Assembly: GCA_041749075.1 (NCBI GenBank)
Contig: JBGTBY010000023.1
Location: forward strand, 1 to 64,000
From: CAMTWZ01 sp041749075
Lineage (GTDB): Bacteria > Bacteroidota > Rhodothermia > Balneolales > HLUCCA01
Direction of reading: 5' to 3'
Length of the DNA: 64,000 nucleotides
Shown here: positions 26,213-35,442 of the stretch, one piece after another
How the letters are laid out: every line of letters starts with the position of its first letter
How positions within the stretch are numbered: position 1 is the stretch's first letter
Position numbers and translations under genes: made by a program
The notes under the pieces: model-generated
Seen by the model: the letters and a program-made list of their open reading frames with translations, nothing else
Databases searched by the model: none
What the model was told of the DNA's origin: nothing

Positions 26213-27343
26213 TCATTTATACAGGTTAGGCAATCCGTCTGCAAACAGGATCAGCGGATCGTTCTTGAAGGTAACAAAATCCGCGGCGGACGAGTGACCC
26301 GGATACGGTGCATAAAAGTGATCTTTTCGGTCCACGGTTCCGTTCGAATTGCGCCAGACCAAGGCATAGGCGATGCGGCTTGCTGTCGGGTCATCCTTGA
26401 TGGATTTGAGCAATTTCTGCGTGAACCAGGTGCTGTCTCGGACGGCTTCCAAACCGGTTTCAGTCAAAGCCGGAATTTTGCCTCTCGCTTCAGCCGTTTC
26501 GACCAGCATTTTCAGATGGGATGTCATCACAGCGACGCCATCTTCGCGGCCGTCAAGGCTCCAATAGTCATCGAAGCCCATCACATCCACATACTCGTCG
26601 CCGGGGTAGGTGACCAGGAAATTCTCATACCCGTAATCGCTCGGTGAATTCGGAGACCATGCATACAAAAGGTTACGCAAGCCTTTGGTATCGCGCAGAT
26701 ACTCGACTGTGAAGCGATACAAGGCGATGTACTCGTCAGGAGTGCTCGATTCACTGCCCCACCAGAACCATCCGCCGGTTTGCTCATGCCACGGGCGGAA
26801 AATCACAGGAATTTGTGTTCCATCTGCGGATTTGATGTCGCCCAGGAAAGCCGCAAGACGGTCCATGTACGTCAGGAACACATCATGATGGGAGCCTCCG
26901 GGCAGGATGTGCGGCACAGTCACGGTTTTGTCCCATGACGATGCGCCGTTCACCGGGTTATTCAGATGCCAGCTGATGGTGATCAAACCACCGGCTTCGT
27001 ATCCTTCCCGCATCCAGCGTTTCATGTTCTCGAAGTTCACATTATCGAGGTTTTTTGACGAATCGAGCTCGATATGGCCGATATCCCATCCAAAGACAGC
27101 CGGATAGGCGCCGGTGATTTCCTTCACATCCGAACGACCGGGTTCGTTCACCCATTTCACACCATAGGCGAGATCGTCTTGGTGACCGAACAAAACATGA
27201 GTCTTTCGGACCTCATCCAGATTGCGGAAGAGGGCTTTCGTCTCGGCGGTGGCATTCGGATCGACAAGTTTGACAGATGCAATTGGATCAGATGCACATC
27301 CGGCAAGGAAAAAAGCAAGGATGAGTGGGAGGGATGGTTTCAT
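26213..27343 (-). CDS. GH26 beta-mannanase, surface lipoprotein (second copy)
   Basis: 376 residues with a perfect lipobox (LAGC, Cys16). The GH26 barrel shows FGHQDDLAYG near residue 52, the acid/base Glu187 in FRPWHEQTGGWFWW, and the nucleophile Glu295 in LTETGLEA. It is clearly related to the product of 17729-18901 but has diverged. It lacks the extra insertion between the start and the catalytic glutamate seen in that copy. It cleaves beta-1,4-mannan. It is the second gene of the minus operon, 65 bases after the GH5-like gene, and a palindromic repeat lies between them. The FCB mannan systems known to me also use GH26 pairs with different locations and product lengths. Confidence 0.92.
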   Translation of the reverse strand: MKPSLPLILAFFLAGCASDPIASVKLVDPNATAETKALFRNLDEVRKTHVLFGHQDDLAYGVKWVNEPGRSDVKEITGAYPAVFGWDIGHIELDSSKNLDNVNFENMKRWMREGYEAGGLITISWHLNNPVNGASSWDKTVTVPHILPGGSHHDVFLTYMDRLAAFLGDIKSADGTQIPVIFRPWHEQTGGWFWWGSESSTPDEYIALYRFTVEYLRDTKGLRNLLYAWSPNSPSDYGYENFLVTYPGDEYVDVMGFDDYWSLDGREDGVAVMTSHLKMLVETAEARGKIPALTETGLEAVRDSTWFTQKLLKSIKDDPTASRIAYALVWRNSNGTVDRKDHFYAPYPGHSSAADFVTFKNDPLILFADGLPNLYK

Positions 27344-27364
27344 AGGTGGTTGATTTTTAGCTTT

Positions 27365-27412
27365 TATTTGGGCGCATGCGATGCGCCCTTACATCATGCG
27401 GTGCGCCCTTAC
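27365..27412. repeat. intergenic palindrome with partial direct repeat (GGGCGCAT/ATGCGCCC)
   Basis: A perfect inverted repeat GGGCGCAT-GCG-ATGCGCCC spans 27370-27388. The unit GCGATGCGCCCTTAC is then repeated once with one change, up to 27411, reaching the stop codon of the GH5-like gene. The element lies in the gap before the GH26 gene on the minus strand. It may be a mobile palindromic repeat or an mRNA 3'-end hairpin; no T-run follows it. Confidence 0.65.
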
Positions 27413-30033
27413 TTGATAAGCATCATTCGACGGGTGATGGATTGACCGCCACTGGTGAGGCGATAGACATACATGCCGCTGGATAGGCCGGAAGCATCGA
27501 ATGTGACTTGATGGGTGCCAGCGGGCATGGGTTGATTGATCAATACCGCCACTTCTCGGCCGAGAATATCGTAGACCGTGAGACGTGTGACGTGGGACGA
27601 TTGTAGGGAAAAACGAATTATCGTATTGGGATTAAAGGGGTTCGGATAGTTTTGATCCAATGCGAAATCCCTTGGCGTGACCACATCGTTCTCGATGTCG
27701 GTGGTCTGACCATTACCACGGATTTCGATGTAATCGAACCACATGTACCCCCAGAAGTGTAGAATTTCGATGGTGTTCACGCCCGCATTGAGGTCGACAT
27801 TGCGTTCCAGCCATTGCCAGGTCGTGGTGGGACCAGCAAATAAGATCGTATCCGTCACTACGCCGTTGACGCGCAGATACTGTGTTTTTTCAGAGAATGG
27901 AAGATTGTATCCGATTCGGATGGTATACGATTTGGCTTCCATCACAGAAATATTCGACCATGCGATCGATCCATCTCCTTGCATGTTCACATAGGCGCCA
28001 CCACTCGCCGTACCATCCGCCCCATTGGCCACCGTCCCGGTTTTCACAGCAGATTCAGCCTCATAGCGTATTTTTTCCTGCGTTGGTAGGATGTTCATAT
28101 ACACCGGGCGTGAGAAGAAATTGGAGAAATTGGCCGGACTCACCATCGCCTGAAGTTTGTATTCACCCGGTTCGGCTGGGGTCCAATTGAGCGAATAGGG
28201 TGCGAAACGGTCGCTGCCGATCTGAACATCATTCACATAGAAACGGACGCCATTGATGCCGAAACCGCTTGATCCGATCACAGTATTCACCAAGATTGGA
28301 ATCACCGTGTCTTGTTCAAGAATCTGATCGAATGTCGGACTGACGATGTCGATTTTCGGTGGCTGCAGGTCGGAAAGCAACCCATAGGCTTCGAAGGCTA
28401 CTATCGAGATGGGAACATCCGCGATCAAACGTAGAAAGCGCGCATTCACCGGTTGTTCGAACAGATGGGTGCGGCTGATCGACAATACAGAACCACTTGG
28501 TTCATTGTGGATGGTTGTCCATGTATGACCGTCGAAAGAAGACTGAAGCGAATAACCACCTTCTGGCATCGATTCAAGCGTCACAACGGCTTTGACCACG
28601 CCATAGGAGGCATCCATGTCACGGTACTGCCATTTGTTGTCGGATGCCGTCACAACCGGTCCCGCATTCAAGCGATTGATTTCGAGTTTCGGAATGACCA
28701 CAACGGTGATGGTGTCCGAAAGGATGGCTCCATTCTTATCCTCAAAAGAGAGGATATAATCGGTCGTGACCGTTGGAGAAATGATGATGCGGTCCATCTT
28801 GTAAGTTGGTTCGCCATTCAAGGTGGCGGAAACGGTATTCCGGCTTTTCCATTCCAATTGAGCGGAGAATCCTTCTTCGAGGGTGTCCTCGGTTGAGGTG
28901 AACGAATACGTGGCCGGTTTGTCGCTCAGATTCAATTCCACATCCGCATTATGGCGCCCATACATGTAGGATGTATTGAGCAAGGTATTGGGCCATGTGG
29001 CGGTGTTGTTGTCGCGGTTCTGATCCCAATCCACCCACTGCCAGCTCAAAGCCCCGGCATACCCGTTGTCGAAGATGCGCTTGAATTGCATGTCTTTGGG
29101 AACACCTTCCGTATCTCCCTTGATGAAGAATTCGCCGATGAACACGGGCTTGTCCAATTGGAAGTAGGATGCTTGACGTGCGAATGGCGAATCACCATGG
29201 CCGTAGTAGTGGAACGTGTAGAAATCCAGATAACCATCCATATCCCCACCAGCGGAGATGAGTCGGTCGTCGCGGTAGTAGTTCATCTGCACCGGATTGT
29301 TCGCAGTGTAAATATCCGACATGGCCGTCGAACTGACGATTCCGGTCGTCACTTTTGCGGTTGGATCGGTCCGTTTGATGGCACCAGCCGACTGGTTCAC
29401 GAATTTTTGGATGTCCGACATCGGCACATGGCGGTTGAAATCCCATCCGAATTCATTCGACATCCCTTCCGCCTCATTGAAAATCTCCCAAGCCAGAATG
29501 GCTTTATGACCTTTCACGGCATCCACCATCGGAATCAATGAATTGGTGATGTAGCTCTGGCGGTTGGCATCTTGCGTGAGAATGGCATAAGCTCGGTCGG
29601 TGTTGGTCGTGCCATTCGCGATGCGAAGCATGTCGAACGACCATAAGCTGAGCAAGACCGTCACATCGTACGATTCGGCGATGTCCAAAATCATGGTGAG
29701 GTTTTCGATGGTGCGGGTACCGGGACCGGTCACCATATGACCGTTCCACGCGGGAGTTCTGCCACCGGTGGTGTGCATCCAAAACCGGACCGTATTGCCA
29801 CCGTTCTCGCGCAATTCGCTGAACATCCGATGGAAATCAGCGGAGCGGAGCGCATTTGGACCGAGATCTCCGGCAAAATCAACCCAGGCCACATTCGTAC
29901 CACTGATCCATAAGGGTTGGCCATTCACATCGATTCGGTTGGATGGGGGCGTTGGTTGGGCTTGAATCGGCAATACCAATAAAGAAGCGCTTCCAATCAA
30001 GGTCGCAAGGATGGCGGATTTGAAAAAGGTCAT
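27409..30033 (-). CDS. multidomain GH5-like beta-mannanase with Ig, CBM35-like and sorting domains
   Basis: 874 residues with a signal peptide ending PIQAQ. A GH5-type barrel occupies about 30-360: NRIDVNGQPLWISGTNVAW, acid/base Glu187 in AWEIFNEAEG, and nucleophile Glu301 in KPVFIGEFF. It is followed by a short beta domain, an F5/8-like discoidin region (about 480-575), an Ig-like module (about 580-660) and a CBM35-like domain (YEAESAV ... VNMQGDGSIAWSNISVM). It ends with the sorting tail (NYPNPFNPNTIIRF to TRRMMLIK). It is probably a cell-surface endo-mannanase, anchored or released by type IX-like secretion. It is the first gene of the minus operon and divergent from the ROK regulator. The GH5 subfamily is not certain. 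Confidence 0.85.
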   Translation of the reverse strand: MTFFKSAILATLIGSASLLVLPIQAQPTPPSNRIDVNGQPLWISGTNVAWVDFAGDLGPNALRSADFHRMFSELRENGGNTVRFWMHTTGGRTPAWNGHMVTGPGTRTIENLTMILDIAESYDVTVLLSLWSFDMLRIANGTTNTDRAYAILTQDANRQSYITNSLIPMVDAVKGHKAILAWEIFNEAEGMSNEFGWDFNRHVPMSDIQKFVNQSAGAIKRTDPTAKVTTGIVSSTAMSDIYTANNPVQMNYYRDDRLISAGGDMDGYLDFYTFHYYGHGDSPFARQASYFQLDKPVFIGEFFIKGDTEGVPKDMQFKRIFDNGYAGALSWQWVDWDQNRDNNTATWPNTLLNTSYMYGRHNADVELNLSDKPATYSFTSTEDTLEEGFSAQLEWKSRNTVSATLNGEPTYKMDRIIISPTVTTDYILSFEDKNGAILSDTITVVVIPKLEINRLNAGPVVTASDNKWQYRDMDASYGVVKAVVTLESMPEGGYSLQSSFDGHTWTTIHNEPSGSVLSISRTHLFEQPVNARFLRLIADVPISIVAFEAYGLLSDLQPPKIDIVSPTFDQILEQDTVIPILVNTVIGSSGFGINGVRFYVNDVQIGSDRFAPYSLNWTPAEPGEYKLQAMVSPANFSNFFSRPVYMNILPTQEKIRYEAESAVKTGTVANGADGTASGGAYVNMQGDGSIAWSNISVMEAKSYTIRIGYNLPFSEKTQYLRVNGVVTDTILFAGPTTTWQWLERNVDLNAGVNTIEILHFWGYMWFDYIEIRGNGQTTDIENDVVTPRDFALDQNYPNPFNPNTIIRFSLQSSHVTRLTVYDILGREVAVLINQPMPAGTHQVTFDASGLSSGMYVYRLTSGGQSITRRMMLIK

Positions 30034-30136
30034 GGGGAAACAGGGTTGGTTTTGGTCCGTGTTTAATTAATCAATTTTTTTGAATAAATGCAACACCCAT
30101 GCCGTTTTGTATCTTGAACCAATTAAAAAACGCACC
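30034..30136. promoter_or_regulatory. divergent ROK / GH5 promoter region
   Basis: About 100 bases, strongly AT-rich, separate the two divergent genes. It holds the palindrome TTAATTAA inside TTTAATTAATCAA (30062-30074). The same ten-base word, GATTAATTAA, occurs in the TonB receptor promoter region (7740-7749). These could be operators of the ROK protein, but the words are AT-only apart from one G and could match by chance. No convincing -35/-10 pair is visible on either strand. Confidence 0.35.
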
Positions 30137-31381
30137 ATGCTTACCGGTACCAATCTTCAACACGCGAAATTGTACAATGTTCGAATCGTTCTGGAAACGA
30201 TTCGCCTGTATGGGCCATTGTCGAGAGTGGAGATCGCAAGACGCACGAATTTGACGGCTCAGACGGTCACGAACATCACGAGGCAATTGCTCAAATCCAA
30301 TCTCATTCTCGTGCGCGACCATATTCAGAACGGGCGTGGCGCACCATCCGTCTTGCTCGGTATCAAACCCACCGGTGCCTATTCGATTGGTCTGGATTTG
30401 GACGAAACCCATTTGACCGGAGTGTTGATGGATCTGATGGGGACGATTCGCCAGCGCAAAAGCGTGGAGATTTCGTTGCCTTCGCCGGATGAAGCCATCC
30501 GTTTGCTGGAGTCCTTCACGCGCGAGTTGATCGCACTCGAACAGTTGCCGATGGAAAAAGTGTGGGGAGTCGGGGTGGGATTGCCGGGTCCGCTGGGCGT
30601 GTCTGAAGGAGGAGTGGTCACGAACGTGTTCAACCCGAAGGCGATGGCCGGTTGGAATAACGTTCCGGTTGTGAGTCTGTTAAGCCAGCGTTTGGGGATT
30701 CCGGTGTTTCTTGAGAACAACGCCTCGGCCGCAGCCATCGGGGAACGGTGGTTCGGTGCTGGTCGGCATATTGGCACTTTTTTCTATGTCTTTTTCGGGG
30801 CTGGATTAGGTGGCGGGCTCATCATCAATGGCCAGATGTATCCAGGTTTCACCGGCAACGCGGGTGAGCTGGGGTATTTCCCGGTCGTCAGATCCGATGC
30901 GAAATTGAACCAAGACGATCGTCCTCACTTGGGCGCGTATTTCAATCTGCCCAAGTTGTATGCGAGACTGGGGGAGAGCGGTGTCAAGATCTCCCATCCG
31001 AATGAACTGGAGCAATTGTACAGCGACGGGAATCCGGTGTTGAACGAATGGATCGAAACTGGAACCGACCAGTTGGCCCCTTTCATTTTGGGTATCGAGT
31101 ACTTGATCGATCCACAGGCGATTTTCTTCGGAGGGCGCCTGCCGGATGTGATCATCAGAGCGATGGTGAACCGGCTTCAACGCATCCTGCCATCCTTGAG
31201 AATCCATGCAAGGGTGGAGAGTCCGGAATTGTTGTGTGCAACAGCCGGAACCGATGCGGCGTCGTTGGGAGTGGCTACCTTGCCGCTGTACACCTCGTTC
31301 GCGCCGGTGCCCAAAAGCATGGAGAAGAAGGTGAAGAACGCGAAGGCGTCATCCAAAACCAATCCATTGAAAGCGTTTTAA
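30137..31381 (+). CDS. ROK-family transcriptional regulator of the mannan locus
   Basis: 414 residues from ATG 30137, which starts the normal LTGTNLQHAKLYNVRIVLET segment; an upstream start adds 19 residues with no homologue look. A winged helix-turn-helix (RVEIARRTNLTAQTVTNITR, about 31-50) is followed by a sugar-kinase-like ROK domain (GVGVGLPGPLG, FLENNASAAAIGE, GAGLGGGLIING, GNAGELGYFP). The usual zinc motif C-x-C-G-x(4)-C is absent after GNAGELGYFP. NagC/Mlc/XylR-type proteins repress genes until a sugar or sugar phosphate binds. Placed divergent from the GH5 gene, it probably controls both operons with a manno-sugar as inducer. The M28 peptidase gene follows after two bases. Confidence 0.9.
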   Translation: MLTGTNLQHAKLYNVRIVLETIRLYGPLSRVEIARRTNLTAQTVTNITRQLLKSNLILVRDHIQNGRGAPSVLLGIKPTGAYSIGLDLDETHLTGVLMDLMGTIRQRKSVEISLPSPDEAIRLLESFTRELIALEQLPMEKVWGVGVGLPGPLGVSEGGVVTNVFNPKAMAGWNNVPVVSLLSQRLGIPVFLENNASAAAIGERWFGAGRHIGTFFYVFFGAGLGGGLIINGQMYPGFTGNAGELGYFPVVRSDAKLNQDDRPHLGAYFNLPKLYARLGESGVKISHPNELEQLYSDGNPVLNEWIETGTDQLAPFILGIEYLIDPQAIFFGGRLPDVIIRAMVNRLQRILPSLRIHARVESPELLCATAGTDAASLGVATLPLYTSFAPVPKSMEKKVKNAKASSKTNPLKAF

Positions 31382-31383
31382 TT

Positions 31384-32709
31384 ATGCGACATATCCTATT
31401 CTTGCTGATGTTCGCGGCATCGGCGTCCATTGCCAATGCCCAAGACATCCCCACCATCCTATCCCAAATCCGCGCCGATTCTATCCGCGCCTCCGTCCAT
31501 ACCTTGGTGGGCTTCCATACCCGCCACACTCTTTCCGACACCCTGAGCGACACCCGGGGCATCGGTGCTGCCAGAAGGTGGATATACAACACCCTTCAGC
31601 GATATTCGACACAAAGTAACGGTCGACTCGACGTCTCCTACCATCGCTTCACTCAAGCCCCCGGCCGCCGCATTCCCCAAGCGGCGGAGATTGTGAATGT
31701 GGTGGCCACCCTGCGCGGCTCATCGCCCGCCTCGGCAAACCGCATCATCGTGGTGAGCGGACATTACGACTCCATCTGCGGCTCGCAATCCGATGTCGAG
31801 TGCAATGCACCCGGCGCTAACGACGATGCCTCCGGTACCGCGGCCGTCATGGAACTCGCCCGTGTGATGTCGAACTACCAGTTCGACGCCACCATTGTTT
31901 TTATAGCCGTGGCCGGTGAAGAACAGGGCTTGTATGGTGCGCACGGCTGGGCGGCGGATGCGGTACGAGACAGCCTCGACATTCAAGCCATGTTAACCAA
32001 CGACATCATCGGCAATTCCACCGCCGATGATGGTCGCAAAGAACCCTATCGTGTTCGCCTGTTCGCCGATGGAATTCCGCCTGTGAAGGAGAATTCCGTG
32101 ATGGTGCAAGCCTATTTGCGCACGGGTGGCGAGAACGACCTGCCATCGCGCCAGCTTGCCCGGCACATCGTGGAGGTGAGTAAAAAGCACTATCCGGAAA
32201 TGCATGTCGACATGATTTATCGCCGCGACCGCTACCTACGCGGCGGCGACCATATCGCGTTTATTGAAAAAGGCTTTGCGGCGGTACGCTTCAGCGAACC
32301 AAATGAGAATTATCGTCATCAGCACCAGAACGTTCGTGTGGAAGATGGCGTGCAGTATGGAGATTTGCCTGAATTTGTGGATTTCGAATACATTGTCCGT
32401 GTCGCGAAAGTGAATGCGGCTGTCTTGGCGGCCACTGCGAATGCGCCCGCATCCCCAAAAAATGTAACGATGGAGCTTCGCTCGCTCACGAACAATACCA
32501 CGATCCGTTGGGTGGCGAATACCGAACCGGATGTATCTGGATACCGCATCGTCTGGCGCGAAACCACGTCTCCCGTATGGCAGCATCATCAGGATGTGGG
32601 GTTGGTGACAGAAGCGACCATACCGCTTTCGAAAGACAATTACATCTTCGGAGTTCAGGCGCTGAACCATCGAGGATTCGTATCACCGGCAGTGTACCCA
32701 TTGCCATAA
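31384..32709 (+). CDS. secreted M28-family metallopeptidase with fibronectin-type III domain
   Basis: 441 residues from ATG 31384, two bases after the ROK stop. The signal peptide (MRHILFLLMFAASASIANAQ) is followed by a di-zinc M28 aminopeptidase domain. The ligands lie in VVSGHYDS (His, Asp), PGANDDASG (bridging Asp), AGEEQGLYG (catalytic and binding Glu), LTNDIIGN (Asp), and YRHQHQNVR (His). An Fn3-like module ends the protein (about 355-441, with NTEPDVSGYRIVWRET). It probably removes N-terminal residues from peptides outside the cell. It follows the regulator gene but its function has no evident link to mannan use, so co-transcription may be incidental. Confidence 0.9.
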   Translation: MRHILFLLMFAASASIANAQDIPTILSQIRADSIRASVHTLVGFHTRHTLSDTLSDTRGIGAARRWIYNTLQRYSTQSNGRLDVSYHRFTQAPGRRIPQAAEIVNVVATLRGSSPASANRIIVVSGHYDSICGSQSDVECNAPGANDDASGTAAVMELARVMSNYQFDATIVFIAVAGEEQGLYGAHGWAADAVRDSLDIQAMLTNDIIGNSTADDGRKEPYRVRLFADGIPPVKENSVMVQAYLRTGGENDLPSRQLARHIVEVSKKHYPEMHVDMIYRRDRYLRGGDHIAFIEKGFAAVRFSEPNENYRHQHQNVRVEDGVQYGDLPEFVDFEYIVRVAKVNAAVLAATANAPASPKNVTMELRSLTNNTTIRWVANTEPDVSGYRIVWRETTSPVWQHHQDVGLVTEATIPLSKDNYIFGVQALNHRGFVSPAVYPLP

Positions 32710-32754
32710 TCCGTACCTTTGGCGGACGTGTATTCTTAACGACCAAAGGACCTC

Positions 32755-35394
32755 ATGCGGCTGTTCATTTTTTCTTTCCTGTTTGTTGCCACGGTATCGG
32801 CGCAAACTCCCATCGGTGGCAGTCTGAACGACACCGAGCTTCGAGTATTTCTCAAGGATAATTATTATACCGTCACCGTATTGGGGTACAACACGGCTCG
32901 AGACCGGATGTTCGGGAATATCGATCCGGTGGGTGGCGTCATCACTTGTGTGTACTCTGGATTTTCAAAGACGGGTACAACTCGTGCTCAAATGAACGAA
33001 GGGATCATGATCAATACGGAGCACACCTGGCCGCAGTCTTTGTTCAATAGTGCCGATCCGATGCAAAGCGACTTGCATCACTTGTATCCGACCTGGGCCA
33101 GTCCGAATTCCTCGCGCAGCAACAATCCCTTCGCACAAATCGACGACAACCAAAGTTCTACCTGGTTTGGAGGCTCCTTCAACAATCCGATTTCCACACC
33201 TACCAAACCCGCAGCGAACGTCATCCATTTGTATTCACAGTCCTCAGGTGGCAGATTCGAACCCCGTGCCGACCATAGAGGGGATGTGGCCCGTTCCATG
33301 TTCTACTTCTGGACGATGTATTCGACCAATCCGTCCATGATGTCGAACAATACCGTGAACGTCAACTTTTTCAACGGCATGAAGGATGTGTTGTATGCTT
33401 GGCATAAGGCCGATCCGGTGGATGCGAAAGAACTGAACCGCACGAACGCGATCGCCAGCTACCAAGGAAAGGCAAACCCGTTCATTCTGGACTCTACGCT
33501 GGTTCGCCGTTCCTATTTCTTTACCGGCGATGGAGGAGTTGAAGAGCCACCACCACCACCGCCACCCTCCATCACACCAGGTACGCGGGATAGCCTCTAT
33601 CTGGGTCAGATTGTGATTTCTCAGTACTATGAAGGCGCGAGCAATAACAAATGGCTCGAAATCGCGAACGTGGGACAGTTCACGTTTGATTTCGACTCGA
33701 CCACGGTTTATGCCGTTCTGTTCGCCAACCCGACATCGGATGTGGAAGGGAAGGTGCCCACGAACAGTTACCGGTTGACCGGTCGTTTGGCTCCAGGTAG
33801 CACGCGGGTTTTGAAAAATGGCCAAGCGGTCCTTCCGAGTTACGTGGTTTCGAACGCGGTTCTGAGTGCTGTAGCCAATTTCAATGGAAACGATCCGATC
33901 GCATTGTCCACTACAAACGACGCTCAAGCGTGGGCGAACCGTATAGATGTATTCGGTTTGATCGATGGGACCAACTTCGCTGTGGATGTGAGCTATGTCC
34001 GCAAACCCGACAGATTGCGGGCGAGCCGGACGTATGACGTGAATGATTGGATCCAGGTCATTCTTGCGGACGTGGATGCGGCGGCATTAGGCACAACAGA
34101 ACGCATCGGCAGACATGTGAGCCATGCCGCGGCGGTGATTCCAGGCTCATCGGGCTGGCGCTTGTTATCGATTCCATCCGCAACAGTTACACCATCTTCA
34201 TTCTTGAATTCGATTTGGACGCAAGGTTCGATTGGGGCCGACATCCCGACGGGTACACCAAATGTGATGCGATACAACGCCAATACGATAGCCTATCAAC
34301 CCATTGCCGATCTCACACAACCGTTGACACCTGGAACCGGAATCGCTGTCGCTCTGTTTGCGAACGACACGAATCAGGAAAACGACCCCAAATTGTTCCC
34401 CAAAATCCTGTCTGTTGCAAATCCGATCGAAACTGGTGAATTCAGTTTCAATCTGGTCGGTGAATTGAACGGATATCGTTACAACCTGATCGGAAATCCC
34501 TATCGGTATGCGATTGATTGGGACTATCCGCTGGGATGGGATCGCGACAACCTGAGTCAATCCATCTATTTGTGGAACAGCGATTCGAGTCAGTTTGCCG
34601 TATGGAACGGATTGGTAGGAACCATTGGCATCGAAGATGGTGTGATTCCGGCCTATCAAGGATTTTTCGTGCTGGCCACAGACGCAAGTCCGACACTCAC
34701 TGTGAAACCGGATGCCATCGGCGGAAACCGTGTGACCTACAAAACCACCCATTCAGATGTGATTCGTTTTTCTTACTCCCATGAGGATGGGTATTCGGAT
34801 GCTGTGATTGTGGCTCATGCCGGTGGAACATGGGATGTGGACCCTTGGGACGCCTTTCAAATGAACCCGTTTACGACAGCGAATCCTGTTCCGACCGTAC
34901 ACATCCGACATCAAGAACGTCAGTATGCCATCTTGTCGGCACCGCCGTTGACAGCCAATTTCTCAGTGGATGTGGTGATCACCAATCCGATCGACAATGT
35001 GGCGTTGGTAGTGGAAAAACCGGAATCGAGATCCGTGATATCCGAAATCATCTTTCAGTCCGCAAACCAAGTGGTGTATTCGGTCACAGTATTGACCACC
35101 ACGGGCATTGAACAAGAAAAACACCTCCCGAACGCGTTCACCGTGTCGCCTGCCTATCCGAATCCGTTCAATCCTCAGACATCAGTGAGCGTGGATCTAC
35201 CGGCATCCGCCCATTTGACGATCGGATTGTTTGATGTGATGGGTCGCGAGGTGAGGTCGATCGCATCCGGATCGTATTCGGCTGGTCGTCATACGGTTTC
35301 AGTGGATGGAGCCGGATTGGCCTCGGGCGTGTATTACATCCGTGTGACATCGGCCGAGCAACGGAGCGTCGTGCCTGTCCTTTTGCTTAAGTAG
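32755..35394 (+). CDS. secreted endonuclease I with C-terminal sorting domain
   Basis: 879 residues with a signal peptide (cleavage after VSAQ, residue 17). The endonuclease I domain (about 20-250) carries NTEHTWPQS, SDLHHLYPTW, and RADHRGDVARSMFYF, where the catalytic His and metal ligands lie. A proline run (residues of about 263-269) separates it from a lamin-tail-like domain (about 280-450) and a further beta-rich region (about 470-780). The end is a sorting tail (SPAYPNPFNPQTSVSVDLP to VPVLLLK). The enzyme should degrade extracellular DNA and RNA for phosphate or nucleosides, or during biofilm turnover. It stands between the peptidase and the histidine kinase, with its own gaps of about 45 bases. 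Confidence 0.88.
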   Translation: MRLFIFSFLFVATVSAQTPIGGSLNDTELRVFLKDNYYTVTVLGYNTARDRMFGNIDPVGGVITCVYSGFSKTGTTRAQMNEGIMINTEHTWPQSLFNSADPMQSDLHHLYPTWASPNSSRSNNPFAQIDDNQSSTWFGGSFNNPISTPTKPAANVIHLYSQSSGGRFEPRADHRGDVARSMFYFWTMYSTNPSMMSNNTVNVNFFNGMKDVLYAWHKADPVDAKELNRTNAIASYQGKANPFILDSTLVRRSYFFTGDGGVEEPPPPPPPSITPGTRDSLYLGQIVISQYYEGASNNKWLEIANVGQFTFDFDSTTVYAVLFANPTSDVEGKVPTNSYRLTGRLAPGSTRVLKNGQAVLPSYVVSNAVLSAVANFNGNDPIALSTTNDAQAWANRIDVFGLIDGTNFAVDVSYVRKPDRLRASRTYDVNDWIQVILADVDAAALGTTERIGRHVSHAAAVIPGSSGWRLLSIPSATVTPSSFLNSIWTQGSIGADIPTGTPNVMRYNANTIAYQPIADLTQPLTPGTGIAVALFANDTNQENDPKLFPKILSVANPIETGEFSFNLVGELNGYRYNLIGNPYRYAIDWDYPLGWDRDNLSQSIYLWNSDSSQFAVWNGLVGTIGIEDGVIPAYQGFFVLATDASPTLTVKPDAIGGNRVTYKTTHSDVIRFSYSHEDGYSDAVIVAHAGGTWDVDPWDAFQMNPFTTANPVPTVHIRHQERQYAILSAPPLTANFSVDVVITNPIDNVALVVEKPESRSVISEIIFQSANQVVYSVTVLTTTGIEQEKHLPNAFTVSPAYPNPFNPQTSVSVDLPASAHLTIGLFDVMGREVRSIASGSYSAGRHTVSVDGAGLASGVYYIRVTSAEQRSVVPVLLLK

Positions 35395-35442
35395 CTGTAA
35401 AAAAGGGAAAATCGGTGGTATTTTGTCGGAACTGAATCTACC

